From Candidatus Latescibacterota bacterium (GTDB lineage: Bacteria; Latescibacterota; MVCY01): DNA of 18,992 bases. Of this stretch, positions 13,698-18,992 are shown piece after piece (the first letter of the stretch is position 1; each line of letters begins with the position of its first letter). The DNA is taken from assembly GCA_030669445.1 (NCBI GenBank), contig DAOVDP010000004.1:1-18992 (forward strand). Direction: 5' to 3'. The notes under the pieces are model-generated. The model worked only from the letters and a program-made list of their open reading frames with translations. It made no database searches and was not told where the DNA came from. The translations under genes were made by a program, and so were the position numbers.

Positions 13698-14348
13698 GTG
13701 AATAAGGTATTAGAGACGATTCTCACTACGGGAGTGATAGCGGTACTGCGGGCAAAGTCCTCTGCTGAGCTGATAAATGTCGCCCAGGCTCTCTCAGACG
13801 GCGGAGTGAGAGCTATTGAGGTAACAATGACCACTCCCGGAGCGCTTAAGGTGATCGAAGGAGTCTCTGAACATATGGCTGGTGAAGTGACAGTGGGAGT
13901 CGGTTCGGTCCTGGATGCGGAGACAGCCAGAGCAGCTATACTTGCCGGGGCTCAGTTTGTGGTAGGGCCTGTGCTCAACGAAGAGGTGCTCCGGCTTTGC
14001 AGGCGATACAGCAAGGTTGTCTGTCCGGGGGCATTCACTCCCACGGAGATACTCAGGGCATGGGAACTGGGAGCGGATATAGTGAAGGTTTTCCCTGCTA
14101 CTGTCTTAGGTCCGAAATATTTCCGGGATGTGTTAGCACCGTTGCCCCAGGTAAGGCTCCTGCCTACCGGGGGAGTGAGTGTAGAAAATGTTGCTGATTT
14201 CATCCATGCCGGTGCCTGTGCTGTAGCGGCTGGAAGCTGCTTAGTGGATAAAAAAGCTGTAGCTGCGAAAAAATGGGGGGTACTTACCGAAACGGCTAAG
14301 AAGATGATTGCCGAGGTAAAAAGGGGACGGGAAAAAACGAATAAGTGA
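13698..14348 (+). CDS. eda: 2-dehydro-3-deoxy-phosphogluconate (KDPG) aldolase
   Basis: Class I aldolase that splits KDPG into pyruvate and glyceraldehyde 3-phosphate (Entner-Doudoroff pathway); many members also act on 4-hydroxy-2-oxoglutarate. Of 216 residues, the key ones are R18 (IAVLR), E41 (AIEVTMTTP), the GVGSV loop, PGAFTPTEI at about 110-118, the Schiff-base Lys130 in DIVKVFPA, and PTGGV at 156-160. The GTG start is supported by AGGAGG 5 nt upstream and a promoter 46 bp upstream. No phosphogluconate dehydratase gene is in the window, so a full Entner-Doudoroff route cannot be claimed; sugar-acid breakdown is the alternative. It is followed by ssb after 32 bp. Confidence 0.93.
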   Translation: MNKVLETILTTGVIAVLRAKSSAELINVAQALSDGGVRAIEVTMTTPGALKVIEGVSEHMAGEVTVGVGSVLDAETARAAILAGAQFVVGPVLNEEVLRLCRRYSKVVCPGAFTPTEILRAWELGADIVKVFPATVLGPKYFRDVLAPLPQVRLLPTGGVSVENVADFIHAGACAVAAGSCLVDKKAVAAKKWGVLTETAKKMIAEVKRGREKTNK

Positions 14349-14380
14349 AACATTAACTCCATGAATTAAGGAGATGGTAA

Positions 14381-17738
<3,358 letters not shown>

Positions 17739-17742
<4 letters not shown>

Positions 17743-18992
17743 TTTTGGTTAACCGCCTTATTCAGGGTTTCTCTCACCTTTTTGACACCAATTATCTCTA
17801 TCTCTCCAACCCCGTTCCACTCTTTTAGATTCCCTTGGGCCAGTAGGCATCTTTTGAATCCCAGTTTCTGGGCCTCCCTGATCCTTCTCTCCACCTGGCT
17901 TACCGGACGTACTTCACCACCCAACCCTATCTCTCCTATGGCCACCGTGTAGGGGTCGACAGGCAGGTCCCGGAAGCTGGAGGCGATAGCCAGGGCGGCG
18001 GCCAAGTCTGCCGAGGGTTCTTCTATTCTCAATCCACCCGTTACTTTCAGAAAAATATCCTGGGACCCCAAGTGAAGGCCTACCCTCTTTTCCAGCACAG
18101 CGATGAGGATCGAGAGTCGCCTCTGCTCTAAACCGGTAGTTACTCGCTGGGGGTAACCAAAGTTGGTTGGACTCACCAGGGCCTGGATTTCTGCCAGAAG
18201 GGGTCTGGTTCCCTCGATGCTGCAGGCTATGGCACAGCCGGGCTCCCCTTCGGACCTATCCGCCAGAAACACCGCCGAAGGGTTCTCTACCCCTACCATC
18301 CCCGACTCTCGCATCTCAAATACACCGATCTCATTGGTGGAGCCAAACCGATTCTTGACCGCCCGCAGAATACGGTAGCAGTGGTGCTGATCTCCCTCCA
18401 AATAAAGGACTGTGTCCACCATGTGCTCCATTACTTTAGGGCCGGCTATGCTTCCCTCTTTGGTGACATGTCCGATCAGAAAGACCGGCAGACCCGTCCG
18501 TTTGGCCAACTGGGTCAGCAGACCGGTAGACTGCCGCACCTGGGCTATACTCCCTGCCGAGCTCTCCAGTTGTGGACACTGCACTGTCTGCACGGAATCA
18601 ACAATTAACAGCGAGGGAGAGAATTTCTCAATGTAAGAGATGATCTTCTCTAAGTCGGTCTCTGCTAACACAAAAAGGTTGGGAGTCACGCAGTCAACCC
18701 GTTCGGCTCGCATTTTGATCTGTCTTGCCGACTCCTCCCCTGAGACGTAGAGCACTTTCGCGTTGTTGGAACTTAGTTCTCCGGCGACCTGAAGCAAGAG
18801 AGTTGATTTGCCAATACCTGGGTCTCCCGCCACCAACACCACCGAGCCGGAAACTATCCCTCCACCCAGAACCCTATCGAACTCCGATACCCCCGTCTGC
18901 TGGCGGGGTTCTCCTTCGGTGACCACCTGGGTGATCGGAGTCGGCGGCTCGCTGGAGAAACGGCCAGGCCCTATTTGCGGCTCTGGTACCTC
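17739..18992 (-). CDS. radA: DNA repair protein RadA/Sms (N-terminus outside window)
   Basis: RecA-like ATPase/helicase that promotes branch migration in recombinational repair. The reading frame is open to the right edge (417 codons visible). A GTG at 18926 is only an internal codon: upstream in frame the sequence continues as the RadA linker, and the N-terminal C4 zinc finger must lie beyond the window. Visible features are the TGVSEFDRVLGGGIV entry to the RecA core, Walker A GDPGIGKST, a Walker B-like LLIVDS segment, the RadA-specific KNRFG motif, and a Lon-like C-terminal domain (LKVTGGLRIEEPSADLAAALA...GEIGLGGEVRPV). It is the first visible gene of a pair with the ABC exporter, joined by a 4-bp ATGA overlap. 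Confidence 0.95.

Overview
This 19-kb window looks like chromosomal DNA from a Gram-negative bacterium. Evidence for an outer membrane is two lipoproteins and an MsbA-like exporter. The primary-type sigma factor lacks region 1.1 and resembles the short SigA of the Fibrobacteres-Chlorobi-Bacteroidetes (FCB) group, so an FCB-related or uncultured candidate phylum is my best guess (inference, not proven). Starts are often GTG or TTG, Shine-Dalgarno (SD) sequences are strong, and the single tRNA gene does not encode CCA. I see no phage, IS element or CRISPR array.

Layout. Positions 1-1849 (+): a beta-propeller lipoprotein cut by the left edge and a second small lipoprotein, closed by a bidirectional terminator. 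Positions 1937-7969 (-): DUF4175-type membrane/coiled-coil protein, then an alkyltransferase (ogt), an endonuclease III homologue, an HD phosphohydrolase and a metallo-beta-lactamase-fold hydrolase. Positions 7970-8467: intergenic region with repeat debris, two divergent promoter candidates and a leader of unknown role. Positions 8468-10917 (+): tRNA-Val(CAC), a C4 zinc-ribbon coiled-coil protein, RNase HI, RNase P RNA and a small coiled-coil protein. Positions 11033-13508 (+): an HtrA/DegP protease and the sigma factor, ending in a terminator. Positions 13624-15852 (+): KDPG aldolase, SSB and 6-phosphofructokinase. Positions 15829-18992 (-): RadA (cut by the right edge), translationally coupled to an MsbA-like ABC exporter.

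Most genes are housekeeping: DNA repair (ogt, nth-like, radA, ssb), RNA processing (rnpB, RNase HI, tRNA), envelope quality control and lipid export (HtrA, MsbA-like), central sugar metabolism (eda, pfkA) and transcription (sigma). The most unusual content is a set of short dispersed palindromic repeats that sit inside genes as well as between them. One is read in frame as about 25 extra residues near the N-terminus of Ogt. One lies in a 206-nt insertion in helix P12 of RNase P RNA. A half copy of a third encodes part of the C-terminal tail of the endonuclease III homologue. In addition, the RNase HI reading frame has no stop before rnpB and runs about 84 nt into the RNase P RNA gene. Together these suggest a genome in which small palindromic elements invade tolerated loops of proteins and structured RNAs, similar in principle to the Rickettsia palindromic elements.
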